In this document: piece after piece, positions 1-6,835 of the stretch
How positions within the stretch are numbered: the stretch's first letter is position 1
Layout of the letters: the number at the start of each line of letters is the position of its first letter
DNA from: Propionibacteriaceae bacterium
Lineage (GTDB): Bacteria > Actinomycetota > Actinomycetes > Propionibacteriales > Propionibacteriaceae
Assembly (NCBI GenBank): GCA_030538175.1
Contig: JAUNUL010000114.1
Location: 1-8,657 of the forward strand
Direction of reading: 5' to 3'
Length of the DNA stretch: 8,657 nt
Program-made: the position numbers and the translations under genes
The notes under the pieces: generated by a model
Databases searched by the model: none
Seen by the model: only the letters and a program-made list of their open reading frames with translations
Told to the model about the DNA's origin: nothing

Positions 1-2349
1 TTCGGGCCGGACAACGTCCTGGCCGCAGCGCTCACCAGCGCCGAACCGCCCGCACCCGGGGCGCTGAACCGCACCACAGTCGGGTCCTGGCTCTTCGCGC
101 CGCGCCAGTGGCGGATGCAGACGTTGGTGGTGCTCCTGGACGCCGTCCGGGCGGCGTTCCGGGGTGGTCCGCTCGTGGTGGTCGGCGTACCCGATCTCGA
201 CGAAGCTGCCTCGTGGATCGCCGCCGTCTCGTACGCCATGTCCGCCGGTACCGCCCGCCGCTTCTTCTTCTCCACTCTCGAACGCCCCGCCACGCTCGCC
301 GAAGCCGCCGACCGGGGGCTGCACCTGGTCTGCGTGCCCCGCCGCGACCTGCCCACGCTGAACCGCCGCGAGGGGATCGTAGTGCTCGACCCGGACGGGG
401 TGACCGACCTCGGTGACCTGGACGGCGAACCGCACCGCACGCCCCGGGGTGACGCCATCGAGGTGGGGGAGTGGTCGGTCCTGATCCAGGAGTTGTTCAG
501 CGACCCGACAGCGATGGCTGCCGCGGTCACCGAATTCGACCGCATCGCCCAGTCGGTCGGTGATTCCGGGCTGGATCCGGCCTGGCCTGCCGCGATGCTG
601 GTGGCTGCCCGGGCGGCGTCGGGGTCCCGGCGCGAGTCCGGTCGGGTGCTGGCCGAGTGTGCGCCCCCGCAACTGCGGTCGGTCCCGGACCTGTACGCCG
701 CAGCGCTCATGGCCCTGCGGGGTGAGGTCGCTGGCCGCCCGGATCGGGCGTGGCGGCAGGTGGTGAAGGCCGGGGCGCACCTGGAGGAGAACCCGCCGAC
801 CGTGGCGGGTGAGGTCGCGGTCAGCGTGTACGCGGAGCTGGCCCTCGCCGCCGAGCCCTGGCTGGCCGGTCAGGGACCGGCGAAGCTGCCGTCCGGGCAC
901 TACTACAGCCCCGTGCCCGAGCCGGAGCTCGTGCGGCTGTCCCGGCAACTGGCCCCCGAGATCAGCCCCTTCAGTGCGGACCTGACGCCCCAGCGGATGC
1001 TCGATGAGGTCCGTGCCGGGTTGCACTTCGTGGAACTCGCGCTGCGGCTCGGCCTCGCCCACGATCACGACGTGTCGCATCGGCTCTATCAGGTCTGTCA
1101 GCAGAGCATCCTGCCCACATTGCTGCACCCCGAGCTCGGGCCGGCTCTGATCGATACCGTCGATGCGAACGTCGCGCGGGAGACCCGGCATTGGCTGTGG
1201 AGCCAGCTCGCCGCGCTGCCGCTCGCCGGCCGGCCCGGTGAACGCATCGCCCCGGCCGTCCTGGACGCGCTCGGTCCCACCGCCGAGGACCCCGACCCGC
1301 TGGCGGCGACGTGGGCCTGGCTGTCGGACCACCCCGACCCCGACACCGTCGACATCAGCCCACTGATCGGTGAGCTCGCCTGGCACCGCGTCCTCAGCGG
1401 GGAAGTGAGCGACGATGCGCGCTTCTTCGCGGCCTGGGGCAGTCTGCAGGCGGGCGGACAGGACCCGGTCGTGGTGTCGGCTGCCGCACGCCTGTTGGAT
1501 GAACCCTGGGAACTCGAGCGACTCATCCAGCTCCAGCTGCGCTGGCAGCGACTCGTGCCGACCGACTGGTTGGTGCCGGCGCTGCTCGCGGCGCCGTTGA
1601 CCGACCCCCAGGCGCAGTACCTCGCAGCCGAGCTCGCCGCCATCGACGACCCATCGCCGGGCGGCGCATTCGCGGGCATCCTCGGTGGGTTGGCCGAACC
1701 GGATTGGCTCGCCGCGGACGGAGCGCGGCCCACGTCCCCGACGGAACTATCCCGGGTGCTCGACACGATCGCCGATGTCCTGCCTCGTGCCCGCACCCGC
1801 ACCAAACCTGACCGGGAGGTGCTGCGTCGCCTCAACATCCTGGTCGTGCTGGGTTTGCTCGCGGTCCGGTCACGCGTGGCTGCTGGGCCCGACCCGGTCG
1901 CGCTCGAGCGCGCCGCCGGGCGCGCGCAAGCCGCCATCGCTGAGTTCGGGGCTGCACTGACGGAGGCCGTCCCACCTGGGCGAGCAGCGTCACTCGGCTT
2001 CACGACCGCGGACATCCGGCCGCTGATTGCGTGGTGTGACCGGGCCGGTGTCGCCACGTCGGCCCTCACCGAACTGTTCCTCCTCGCCGATCCCCGGTCG
2101 ATGCTCCGCAGGCCTGCTGACCGGGTGGCGCTGTGGCTGCACTCGATCATCACCGGCGAGCCGGACACCGCACTCGTGCTGGTCGATCGGCTGCACCGCA
2201 ACGCTGCCTCGCGTGACCGCACCCACGATGAGGCACTGGCCGCATTGCGGTCCGTGCCCGGCAGCGCCGACGATCGGGCGGTCCGGCAGACCGAACGTTT
2301 CTTCACCGCCTGGCTCCGGCAGGCACTCACCGGACGAGTACGCCGATGA
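1..2349 (+). CDS. GTPase-associated protein 1 (GAP1)-like protein, 5' end missing
   Basis: The frame is open from base 1, so the gene starts upstream; 782 residues are visible and the first in-window ATG (115) is internal. Visible residues 55-96 read like the middle domain of actinobacterial GTPase-associated protein 1: a GGPLVVVGVPD strand, then WIAAVSYAMS, then ARRFFFSTLERP, which matches the family pattern of 'WIAL..AVLP...A.RLTFTTY.R.P'. A further strand, LHLVCVP, follows. The remaining ~600 residues are Leu/Ala/Arg-rich and probably helical, with no catalytic motif I can see; this fits the family's C-terminal region. The family's N-terminal domain must lie outside the window. The partners downstream are a vWA protein (57-bp gap) and a GTPase, the expected ternary set. 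In the family the protein is inferred to bind or regulate the GTPase; that function is predicted, not proven. No signal peptide or membrane segment is visible, so it is probably cytosolic. Confidence 0.8.
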   Translation, partial: FGPDNVLAAALTSAEPPAPGALNRTTVGSWLFAPRQWRMQTLVVLLDAVRAAFRGGPLVVVGVPDLDEAASWIAAVSYAMSAGTARRFFFSTLERPATLAEAADRGLHLVCVPRRDLPTLNRREGIVVLDPDGVTDLGDLDGEPHRTPRGDAIEVGEWSVLIQELFSDPTAMAAAVTEFDRIAQSVGDSGLDPAWPAAMLVAARAASGSRRESGRVLAECAPPQLRSVPDLYAAALMALRGEVAGRPDRAWRQVVKAGAHLEENPPTVAGEVAVSVYAELALAAEPWLAGQGPAKLPSGHYYSPVPEPELVRLSRQLAPEISPFSADLTPQRMLDEVRAGLHFVELALRLGLAHDHDVSHRLYQVCQQSILPTLLHPELGPALIDTVDANVARETRHWLWSQLAALPLAGRPGERIAPAVLDALGPTAEDPDPLAATWAWLSDHPDPDTVDISPLIGELAWHRVLSGEVSDDARFFAAWGSLQAGGQDPVVVSAAARLLDEPWELERLIQLQLRWQRLVPTDWLVPALLAAPLTDPQAQYLAAELAAIDDPSPGGAFAGILGGLAEPDWLAADGARPTSPTELSRVLDTIADVLPRARTRTKPDREVLRRLNILVVLGLLAVRSRVAAGPDPVALERAAGRAQAAIAEFGAALTEAVPPGRAASLGFTTADIRPLIAWCDRAGVATSALTELFLLADPRSMLRRPADRVALWLHSIITGEPDTALVLVDRLHRNAASRDRTHDEALAALRSVPGSADDRAVRQTERFFTAWLRQALTGRVRR

Positions 2350-2365
2350 GGCCCGCACCGCGGCC

Positions 2366-2375
2366 GGCGTACGCC
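2366..2375. repeat. 10-bp perfect palindrome between the GAP1 and vWA genes
   Basis: GGCGTACGCC reads the same on both strands and lies in the 57-bp gap between the first and second genes of the operon. As RNA it could fold only into a 3-bp stem with a 4-base loop, so it is not a terminator. It could be a small operator half-site pair, or chance in GC-rich DNA. Confidence 0.25.
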
Positions 2376-2393
2376 CACCAGAACCGACCCAGC

Positions 2394-2399
2394 GAAAGG
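2394..2399 (+). promoter_or_regulatory. Ribosome binding site fixing the GTG start of the vWA gene
   Basis: GAAAGG lies 7 bases before the GTG at 2407. This supports the GTG start and a product beginning MPTYVLEGG. The next in-frame ATG codons lie more than 40 codons downstream, inside the protein. Confidence 0.6.
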
Positions 2400-2406
2400 C
2401 AGATCC

Positions 2407-3435
2407 GTGCCCACCTATGTGCTTGAGGGCGGCTCCAGCGCGACCCTGCCGGCGAAGCCCCTGACCTTGCGCGTCCAGGGGGTGGGCCAGGCCGACATCC
2501 GGCTCGAAGCCCGCCAGCACGGCGTCCCGGACGCCGAAGCGATGAGCCCCATGCCGGGGATGCTCGTGTTGCCGCGGGTCACGGCCCCCGTCGAAGTACG
2601 CGTCATTCCGGCCCGCGACCGCACGTTCCCCTCCGGCACCGTCGTCGCCCTCTCCGCCGGCATCGAAGTCCATCGCGATGCGGACCCGGAGCGGGCCGTG
2701 ATGCAGGGGATCGACCTGTCCGGGCTCGCCGAACGTGAACTCCTGCGCATCGAACCCGTCTCCGGCCAATTGCGGTTGACCGCCCTCGGAGTCATCGTCG
2801 ACGCACCCCTGCCCCCGCTGGCTGCCAAGGCCCGCGATCTCGCCCGGGAAATCCTGGGGGTCGAACGGGTTCCGGCCGCCGAAGCCAGCAATCTGATCCT
2901 GCGGGTCGACGGATCGGCATCGATGCGGAAACTGGTGGCGGATGGGTCGGTCGGGGCCGCCCTCGAAGTTCTCGTCGGCATCTCCCGCGTGACGTCAGCG
3001 GATCACGAGGTGACCGCGGAGGTCGGGAGCCCCAACCCCGTCCCGATCCGCAGCGATTCGATCGCCGACCTGCCCCGGGCCGTCCAGGACGCCCTCACCG
3101 CCGCGCCGCTGCTGACCGGCTTCCGCTCGGCGGACCACGTGCGAGGGGTGGGTCGCACCACCTTGTGTGTGATCAGCGACAGCGTGCCCGCGGACCTGCC
3201 GACCGACCGGCCCGTGGCCCTCGCCGTCATCGCCACCCCCAGCGCCCGCGAGGTGCTCACCGCCCGTGCTCCCGCCGCGACCGGGTGGATCACGGTGGCC
3301 GAATGGGGCGCCCACTCGGCGTACGCGATGTTGAGCGGTGACGACAACGCCCTGCGCCTGGCGGTGCACGGTGTCCTGCGGGGGATCGTGCCGGTGAGCT
3401 CCCCGCTGGCCGACCGATTGGCAGGCCCGGCATGA
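2407..3435 (+). CDS. vWA-domain protein of a predicted GTPase/vWA/GAP1 ternary system
   Basis: This protein of 342 residues starts at GTG, supported by a GAAAGG ribosome site 7 bases upstream. Residues 1 to about 110 are rich in alternating hydrophobic residues and look like a beta-sandwich of no family I recognise. A short linker leads to a von Willebrand factor A domain from about residue 162. LILRVDGSASM gives the metal-ion-dependent adhesion site D168-x-S170-x-S172; T237 (LLTGF) is a plausible third ligand, and D258 in TLCVISDSVP is the expected later aspartate. The site therefore looks intact and able to bind Mg. No signal peptide or membrane helix is visible, so it is likely cytosolic. 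Its stop overlaps the next gene's start (ATGA), implying translational coupling and near-equal amounts with the GTPase. In related predicted conflict systems the vWA protein is thought to be a scaffold or adaptor; that role here is inferred from context. Confidence 0.75.
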   Translation: MPTYVLEGGSSATLPAKPLTLRVQGVGQADIRLEARQHGVPDAEAMSPMPGMLVLPRVTAPVEVRVIPARDRTFPSGTVVALSAGIEVHRDADPERAVMQGIDLSGLAERELLRIEPVSGQLRLTALGVIVDAPLPPLAAKARDLAREILGVERVPAAEASNLILRVDGSASMRKLVADGSVGAALEVLVGISRVTSADHEVTAEVGSPNPVPIRSDSIADLPRAVQDALTAAPLLTGFRSADHVRGVGRTTLCVISDSVPADLPTDRPVALAVIATPSAREVLTARAPAATGWITVAEWGAHSAYAMLSGDDNALRLAVHGVLRGIVPVSSPLADRLAGPA

Positions 3436-4571
3436 CCAAATGCCCGTATTGCTTCACCACCCTGACCGAGGTCCACGCCTTCCAATGCCAGGGCAGTTGC
3501 AACCCGGTGGACGACCCGGTCGCCAGCAGGCTCTGGGGTGCCCCTCGGACCTGGCGACCGACCCTGTTCGGGACCGCACCGCCCGGGCCGACACTGCAGA
3601 CGCCGACCTGTCAGCGCTGTGACGGCCCGACGGCTGAATGCTGCCCGACCTGCCACCACTTCCTGCCACCGGAATGGCGGTCCGGCACTGCCACCTGCGT
3701 CGCCCTCGCCGGTGCCCGGGCAACGGGGAAAAGCATCTATATCGGGGTGCTCGTCAAACTCCTCGATCTCTTCGCCGAAGCCCACCGGACCACCCTCGGC
3801 TTCGTCGACGGTGCCTCCCGCGAGGTCTATCAGCGGGTGTACGAGGAGCAGCTCTATGTGCAGCGCGGCATCATGGCGCCCACCCCTCGGGCCAACCTCG
3901 CGGACTCCTATCAGCGCCAGCCGATCATCCTCAGCCTCGGGATCCTCAACGGGCGCCGCCGCTTCCTGGTGCTCCGTGACGTCGCGGGGGAGGACCTTGA
4001 GAACCGCGTCGACGATGCCGGACACCTGAGCTTCTTCGCGGCCGCGTCGGTGGTCCTGTTCCTGTTCGATCCCACCCGGGTCCCGGAAGTACGCAATCAA
4101 CTCCAGGACCTCATCCCCGCTCAGCTGCACTCCGGCGGTGACCCGGCCGTGGTCCTCAACAACCTCAACCAGCTCATTGGCGCCGGTGGGCCACGGCTCG
4201 GCATCGTGCTCAGCAAGTTCGACACCATGCAGACCCTCACCCAGGTCGCCGACACCGAGTTGAGCCGGATCATGTCGAACGCGGGCGCGGCGTACATGCG
4301 CGATCCGGGGGTGCTCAGCCCGGGCTATGACGAGGAAGACGGTCTGCTGTTGGATGCCGAAGTGCGCAGCCTCCTGCAACGCCTCAACGCAGGGCATATC
4401 GTCACCGCAATCGAACGGCCGCACTCCGGTCGGGTGCTCGAGAACCGGTTCTTCGTCGTCTCGGCTCTCGGGGCACCGACGGAGGGGGAGAAACTGCACG
4501 AGCACGGGATCGCCTCGTTCCGCTGCCTCGACCCCATCCGCTGGGCCCTGCGCCGGGATGGGGCGATCTGA
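3432..4571 (+). CDS. TRAFAC-clade GTPase with N-terminal zinc ribbons (DO-GTPase2-like)
   Basis: This 379-residue protein starts at the ATG inside the ATGA overlap with the vWA gene. The N-terminal 75 residues hold two cysteine clusters: C4-x2-C7 with C19-x3-C23, and C60-x2-C63 with C71-x2-C74, consistent with one or two zinc ribbons. A GTPase domain follows: G1/Walker A GARATGKS at 94-101, G3 DVAGED at 183-188 after hydrophobic FLVL, a VVLFLFD strand ending at D213, G4 SKFD at 261-264 for guanine recognition, and a G5-like SALG at 344-347. All expected motifs are present, so it should bind and hydrolyse GTP. The DVAGE form of G3 and the zinc-ribbon lead resemble the 'double GTPase' families found beside GAP1 and vWA genes. 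No membrane segment is seen. It is the last gene of the operon. The GTPase call is firm; the exact family is less so. Confidence 0.85.
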   Translation: MTKCPYCFTTLTEVHAFQCQGSCNPVDDPVASRLWGAPRTWRPTLFGTAPPGPTLQTPTCQRCDGPTAECCPTCHHFLPPEWRSGTATCVALAGARATGKSIYIGVLVKLLDLFAEAHRTTLGFVDGASREVYQRVYEEQLYVQRGIMAPTPRANLADSYQRQPIILSLGILNGRRRFLVLRDVAGEDLENRVDDAGHLSFFAAASVVLFLFDPTRVPEVRNQLQDLIPAQLHSGGDPAVVLNNLNQLIGAGGPRLGIVLSKFDTMQTLTQVADTELSRIMSNAGAAYMRDPGVLSPGYDEEDGLLLDAEVRSLLQRLNAGHIVTAIERPHSGRVLENRFFVVSALGAPTEGEKLHEHGIASFRCLDPIRWALRRDGAI

Positions 4572-4579
4572 TTCTTGTA

Positions 4580-4596
4580 TCGCGCCGGTGGCGCGA
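4580..4596 (+). terminator. GC-rich hairpin ending the ternary-system operon
   Basis: TCGCGCC (4580-4586), a GGT loop and GGCGCGA (4590-4596) form a perfect 7-bp stem, starting 8 bases after the GTPase stop codon. There is no U-run after it, only GCTGATTCG, so it resembles the U-poor terminators common in actinobacteria rather than a classic intrinsic one. The position, between an operon end and a new promoter, supports the call. Confidence 0.5.
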
Positions 4597-4633
4597 GCTG
4601 ATTCGCCTGTGTGCTGGGAACTTCCGGCAATCA

Positions 4634-4664
4634 CTGACCGAGCGCTCGGCCGTCCGGTTAGGTT
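4634..4664 (+). promoter_or_regulatory. Candidate promoter of the GH3 gene
   Basis: A -35-like CTGACC (4634-4639) and a -10-like TAGGTT (4659-4664, fitting TAnnnT) are 19 bases apart. Transcription would begin near 4671, leaving a short leader of about 25 bases containing AAGGA (4685-4689), 7 bases before the ATG at 4697. The spacer is slightly long and the -35 is one base off consensus. Confidence 0.4.
4638..4649. promoter_or_regulatory. Palindromic LacI/CebR-like operator in the GH3 promoter
   Basis: CCGAGCGCTCGG is a perfect 12-bp palindrome. Its central GAGCGCTC equals the core of the CebR operator (TGGGAGCGCTCCCA), used by a LacI-family repressor of cellobiose and beta-glucoside genes in actinomycetes. 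The flanking bases differ. It overlaps the end of the -35-like element and sits in the spacer, where a bound repressor would block RNA polymerase. The gene downstream is a GH3 glycosidase, which fits. The regulator gene is not in the window. Confidence 0.5.
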
Positions 4665-4696
4665 GATCCGAAATCCGCTCACACAAGGACGTGGTC

Positions 4697-6787
4697 ATGG
4701 AACAGCCGGCACTCGAAGTACGCAGCAAGAAATTGATCGAGGTCGATGGCCGCCAATTCAAGGATCTGAACGGCAACGGGCAGCTCGATCCCTATGAGGA
4801 TTGGCGCCTGAACCCGGCCGAACGGGCCGCCGACCTGGTGGGTCGGATGACGGTCGACGAGAAGGTCGGCCTGATGCTGATCAACTCGCGCTTCACGGGC
4901 TATCAAACCGATGCCGATGCGCCGAAGTCCCACGACGGCATCCTCGACGAGCGGGAGATCGAGGCCGGGACCTCGATTTTCGCCACGCGCCGGGTCTATC
5001 CGACCACGGAGACCATCCAGCGCATGCACCTGCGCCACTTCATCCTCCGCGAGAACGAGTCACCCAGTCGGGTGGCGGCGTGGAACAACGCGATGAACGA
5101 GGTCTGCGAGGAGACCCGGCTCGGCATCCCGTGCATCACCGCATCCAACTCGCGCAATGAGAACGGCGAGATGGTCTTCGGCATGAATGATGCCGTCGGC
5201 ATCTTTTCGACGTTCCCCGCGACGATGGGGCTGTCGGCAGCGGTGCTCGGTGATCAGGCCGACGGTGGGGATGCCTCGCTGATCGACGGGTTTGCTGCCG
5301 CGGTGCGCCGGGAGTGGACTGCGACGGGTCTGCGCAAGGGCTATATGTATATGGCGGATGTCGTCACCGACCCGCGCTGGCAGCGCATCTATGGCACGTT
5401 CGGGGAGAGCCCCGAACTGGTCAGCGACATCATCGCGCGCCTCGTCCAGGGGCTGCAGGGCGATGAGCTGGGCCCGGACTCCCTGTCGACGACCATCAAG
5501 CATTTCCCGGGCGGTGGCCCGCGGGAGAACGGTTTTGACCCGCACTATGCCGAAGGCAAGTGGAACTGCTATCCGACCCCCGGCAGCCTCGACGACTATC
5601 ACATGCCGCCCTTCCGTGCGGGGGTCAAGGCAGCCTCGTTCATGCCGTACTATTCCGCGCCGTCCATCAAGAAGTCCGTCGTCCAGCCGATCGGTGGCGA
5701 GGATGTGCCCTATGAGGAGACCGGCTTCGCGTTCAACCACTATTTCCTCGAACACGTGCTGCGGGAGCGGATGGGGTTCGCCGGCTATGTGAACTCCGAC
5801 TCCGGCATCACCGACAACATGTGCTGGGGTGTGGAAGATCTGAGCAGGCCCGAGCGGTTCGCCAAGGCCGTCATGTCGGGCACCGACATCATCGCCGACA
5901 CCAACAACATCGAGGACCTCAAGACCGCGATCGACAACAACTGGATCAGCATGGCTCGGGTCGACCAGGCCTGCCAGCGACTGCTGATCGAGATGTTCGC
6001 TCTCGGTCTGTTCGACGCCAAGACCTATGTCGATGCCGCCGCCGCTGACCAGGTTGTCGCGGAGTCTCCCGGCTGGGCCCTGGCGACCGAGGCGCACCGC
6101 AAGTCGCTGGTCGTGCTCAAGAATTCGGGGAGTACGCTGCCGCTGGCGGCCGGCGCGACGGTCTATGTCGAGGTCTTCCACAAGAACCCCGAGCAGGCCG
6201 CGACGAAGACCGCGCAGGCCCGGGAGGAGGCTGCGGGCGTCGGCGTCACAGTCGCCGAGGATGCGTCGGCCGCCGATGCCGTAGTACTCCTGCTCGACCC
6301 GCAGTCCGGTGACTATTTCAACGCCACCCCCGGCCTGTTGGAGCTCACCCTCTGTGAGAACAAGCCGTTGACCGCGTTGAACGGTGACGCGTACACCGAA
6401 ACGACGATCGCGAACCTGGACCGCTTCCGCCAGATCGCGGGGGACGCCCGTGCGCGTGGGGCGAAGGTGGTCGTGTCGGTCAACGTATCCCTGCCGTGGA
6501 TCCTCGACGATGTCGAGCCGCTCGCCGACGCACTGGTGGCCGGGTTCTCGACGTTCTATGGCCCGCAGTTCGAGGTGCTCACCGGTGCCCAGCCGGCCCA
6601 CGGCAAGCTGCCGATCACCCTGCCGGCGAGCGAAGCAGTGATCGCTGTCGACGCCGACGGTGTGTGCGTGTCACCCAACGACGTCCCGGGCTATGCCAAG
6701 GAGCAGTACATGCCCGACGGGTTGACGTACGCCTATGTCGACAGCGACGGGAACACCTATCGACTGGGGCACGGACTGCGCTATTGA
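4697..6787 (+). CDS. Glycoside hydrolase family 3 protein (beta-glucosidase-like)
   Basis: This protein of 696 residues would hydrolyse terminal beta-linked sugars from oligosaccharides or glycosides by the retaining GH3 mechanism; the exact substrate cannot be read. ATG 4697 is chosen because AAGGA lies 7 bases before it; the alternative GTG at 4691 is too close to that site. The N-terminal barrel domain opens with a GH3 entry motif (AERAADLVGRMTVDEKVGLM, 41-60), has the substrate-binding KHFPGGGP (268-275), and carries the likely nucleophile D368 in GYVNSDSG. The C-terminal GH3 domain begins near LVVLKNSGSTLPL (471-483) and the protein ends in RLGHGLRY. The general acid/base was not assigned. 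Residues 23-34 match a calcium-binding EF-hand loop. No signal peptide is present, so it probably acts in the cytoplasm on imported sugars. It is a single-gene unit with its own promoter. Tyrosine is encoded as TAT in about 21 of 25 cases, unusual for such GC-rich DNA. Confidence 0.88.
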   Translation: MEQPALEVRSKKLIEVDGRQFKDLNGNGQLDPYEDWRLNPAERAADLVGRMTVDEKVGLMLINSRFTGYQTDADAPKSHDGILDEREIEAGTSIFATRRVYPTTETIQRMHLRHFILRENESPSRVAAWNNAMNEVCEETRLGIPCITASNSRNENGEMVFGMNDAVGIFSTFPATMGLSAAVLGDQADGGDASLIDGFAAAVRREWTATGLRKGYMYMADVVTDPRWQRIYGTFGESPELVSDIIARLVQGLQGDELGPDSLSTTIKHFPGGGPRENGFDPHYAEGKWNCYPTPGSLDDYHMPPFRAGVKAASFMPYYSAPSIKKSVVQPIGGEDVPYEETGFAFNHYFLEHVLRERMGFAGYVNSDSGITDNMCWGVEDLSRPERFAKAVMSGTDIIADTNNIEDLKTAIDNNWISMARVDQACQRLLIEMFALGLFDAKTYVDAAAADQVVAESPGWALATEAHRKSLVVLKNSGSTLPLAAGATVYVEVFHKNPEQAATKTAQAREEAAGVGVTVAEDASAADAVVLLLDPQSGDYFNATPGLLELTLCENKPLTALNGDAYTETTIANLDRFRQIAGDARARGAKVVVSVNVSLPWILDDVEPLADALVAGFSTFYGPQFEVLTGAQPAHGKLPITLPASEAVIAVDADGVCVSPNDVPGYAKEQYMPDGLTYAYVDSDGNTYRLGHGLRY

Positions 6788-6791
6788 CGCT

Positions 6792-6806
6792 CGCCCCTGA
6801 CGGGCG
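6792..6806 (+). terminator. Weak hairpin after the GH3 gene
   Basis: CGCCC (6792-6796), a CTGAC loop and GGGCG (6802-6806) form a 5-bp GC stem a few bases after the GH3 stop codon, with no U-run. It may slow or end transcription ahead of the arsC promoter, but such short stems are common by chance in GC-rich DNA. Confidence 0.25.
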
Positions 6807-6822
6807 CTGTCGACGGGGGCTC

Positions 6823-6828
6823 TAGGGT
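6823..6828 (+). promoter_or_regulatory. -10 element placing the arsC start at or near the transcription start (leaderless)
   Basis: TAGGGT fits the actinobacterial -10 pattern TAnnnT and ends exactly 7 bases before the ATG at 6836. That is the geometry of leaderless mRNAs, in which the A of the start codon is the first transcribed base. No convincing -35 element was found at 16-18 bases; a CTGACG at 6797-6802 is 20 bases away. Confidence 0.45.
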
Positions 6829-6835
6829 GGGGCAC

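Noticed and set aside
1098..2414. Open frame of 438 codons on the - strand opposite the GAP1-like gene
   Set aside because: Its product is Ser/Arg/Ala-rich, typical of a shadow frame, and it covers the well-supported + strand gene.
4568..4604. Direct repeat CTGATTC flanking the operon-ending hairpin
   Set aside because: Seven bases twice, 30 bp apart, one copy overlapping a stop codon; too short to claim an insertion footprint or attachment site.
4617..4625. Small inverted repeat GGAA-C-TTCC upstream of the GH3 promoter
   Set aside because: Arms of only four bases; expected by chance and not aligned with promoter elements.
3003..4682. Long open frame of 559 codons on the - strand opposite the vWA and GTPase genes
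   Set aside because: It is antisense to two genes with clear conserved motifs, its translation shows no domain, and long antisense frames are normal at this GC content.
5060..6601. Open frame of 513 codons on the - strand inside the GH3 gene
   Set aside because: The GH3 frame has catalytic motifs from end to end; the antisense product is low-complexity Arg/Gly/Val sequence without a recognisable fold.
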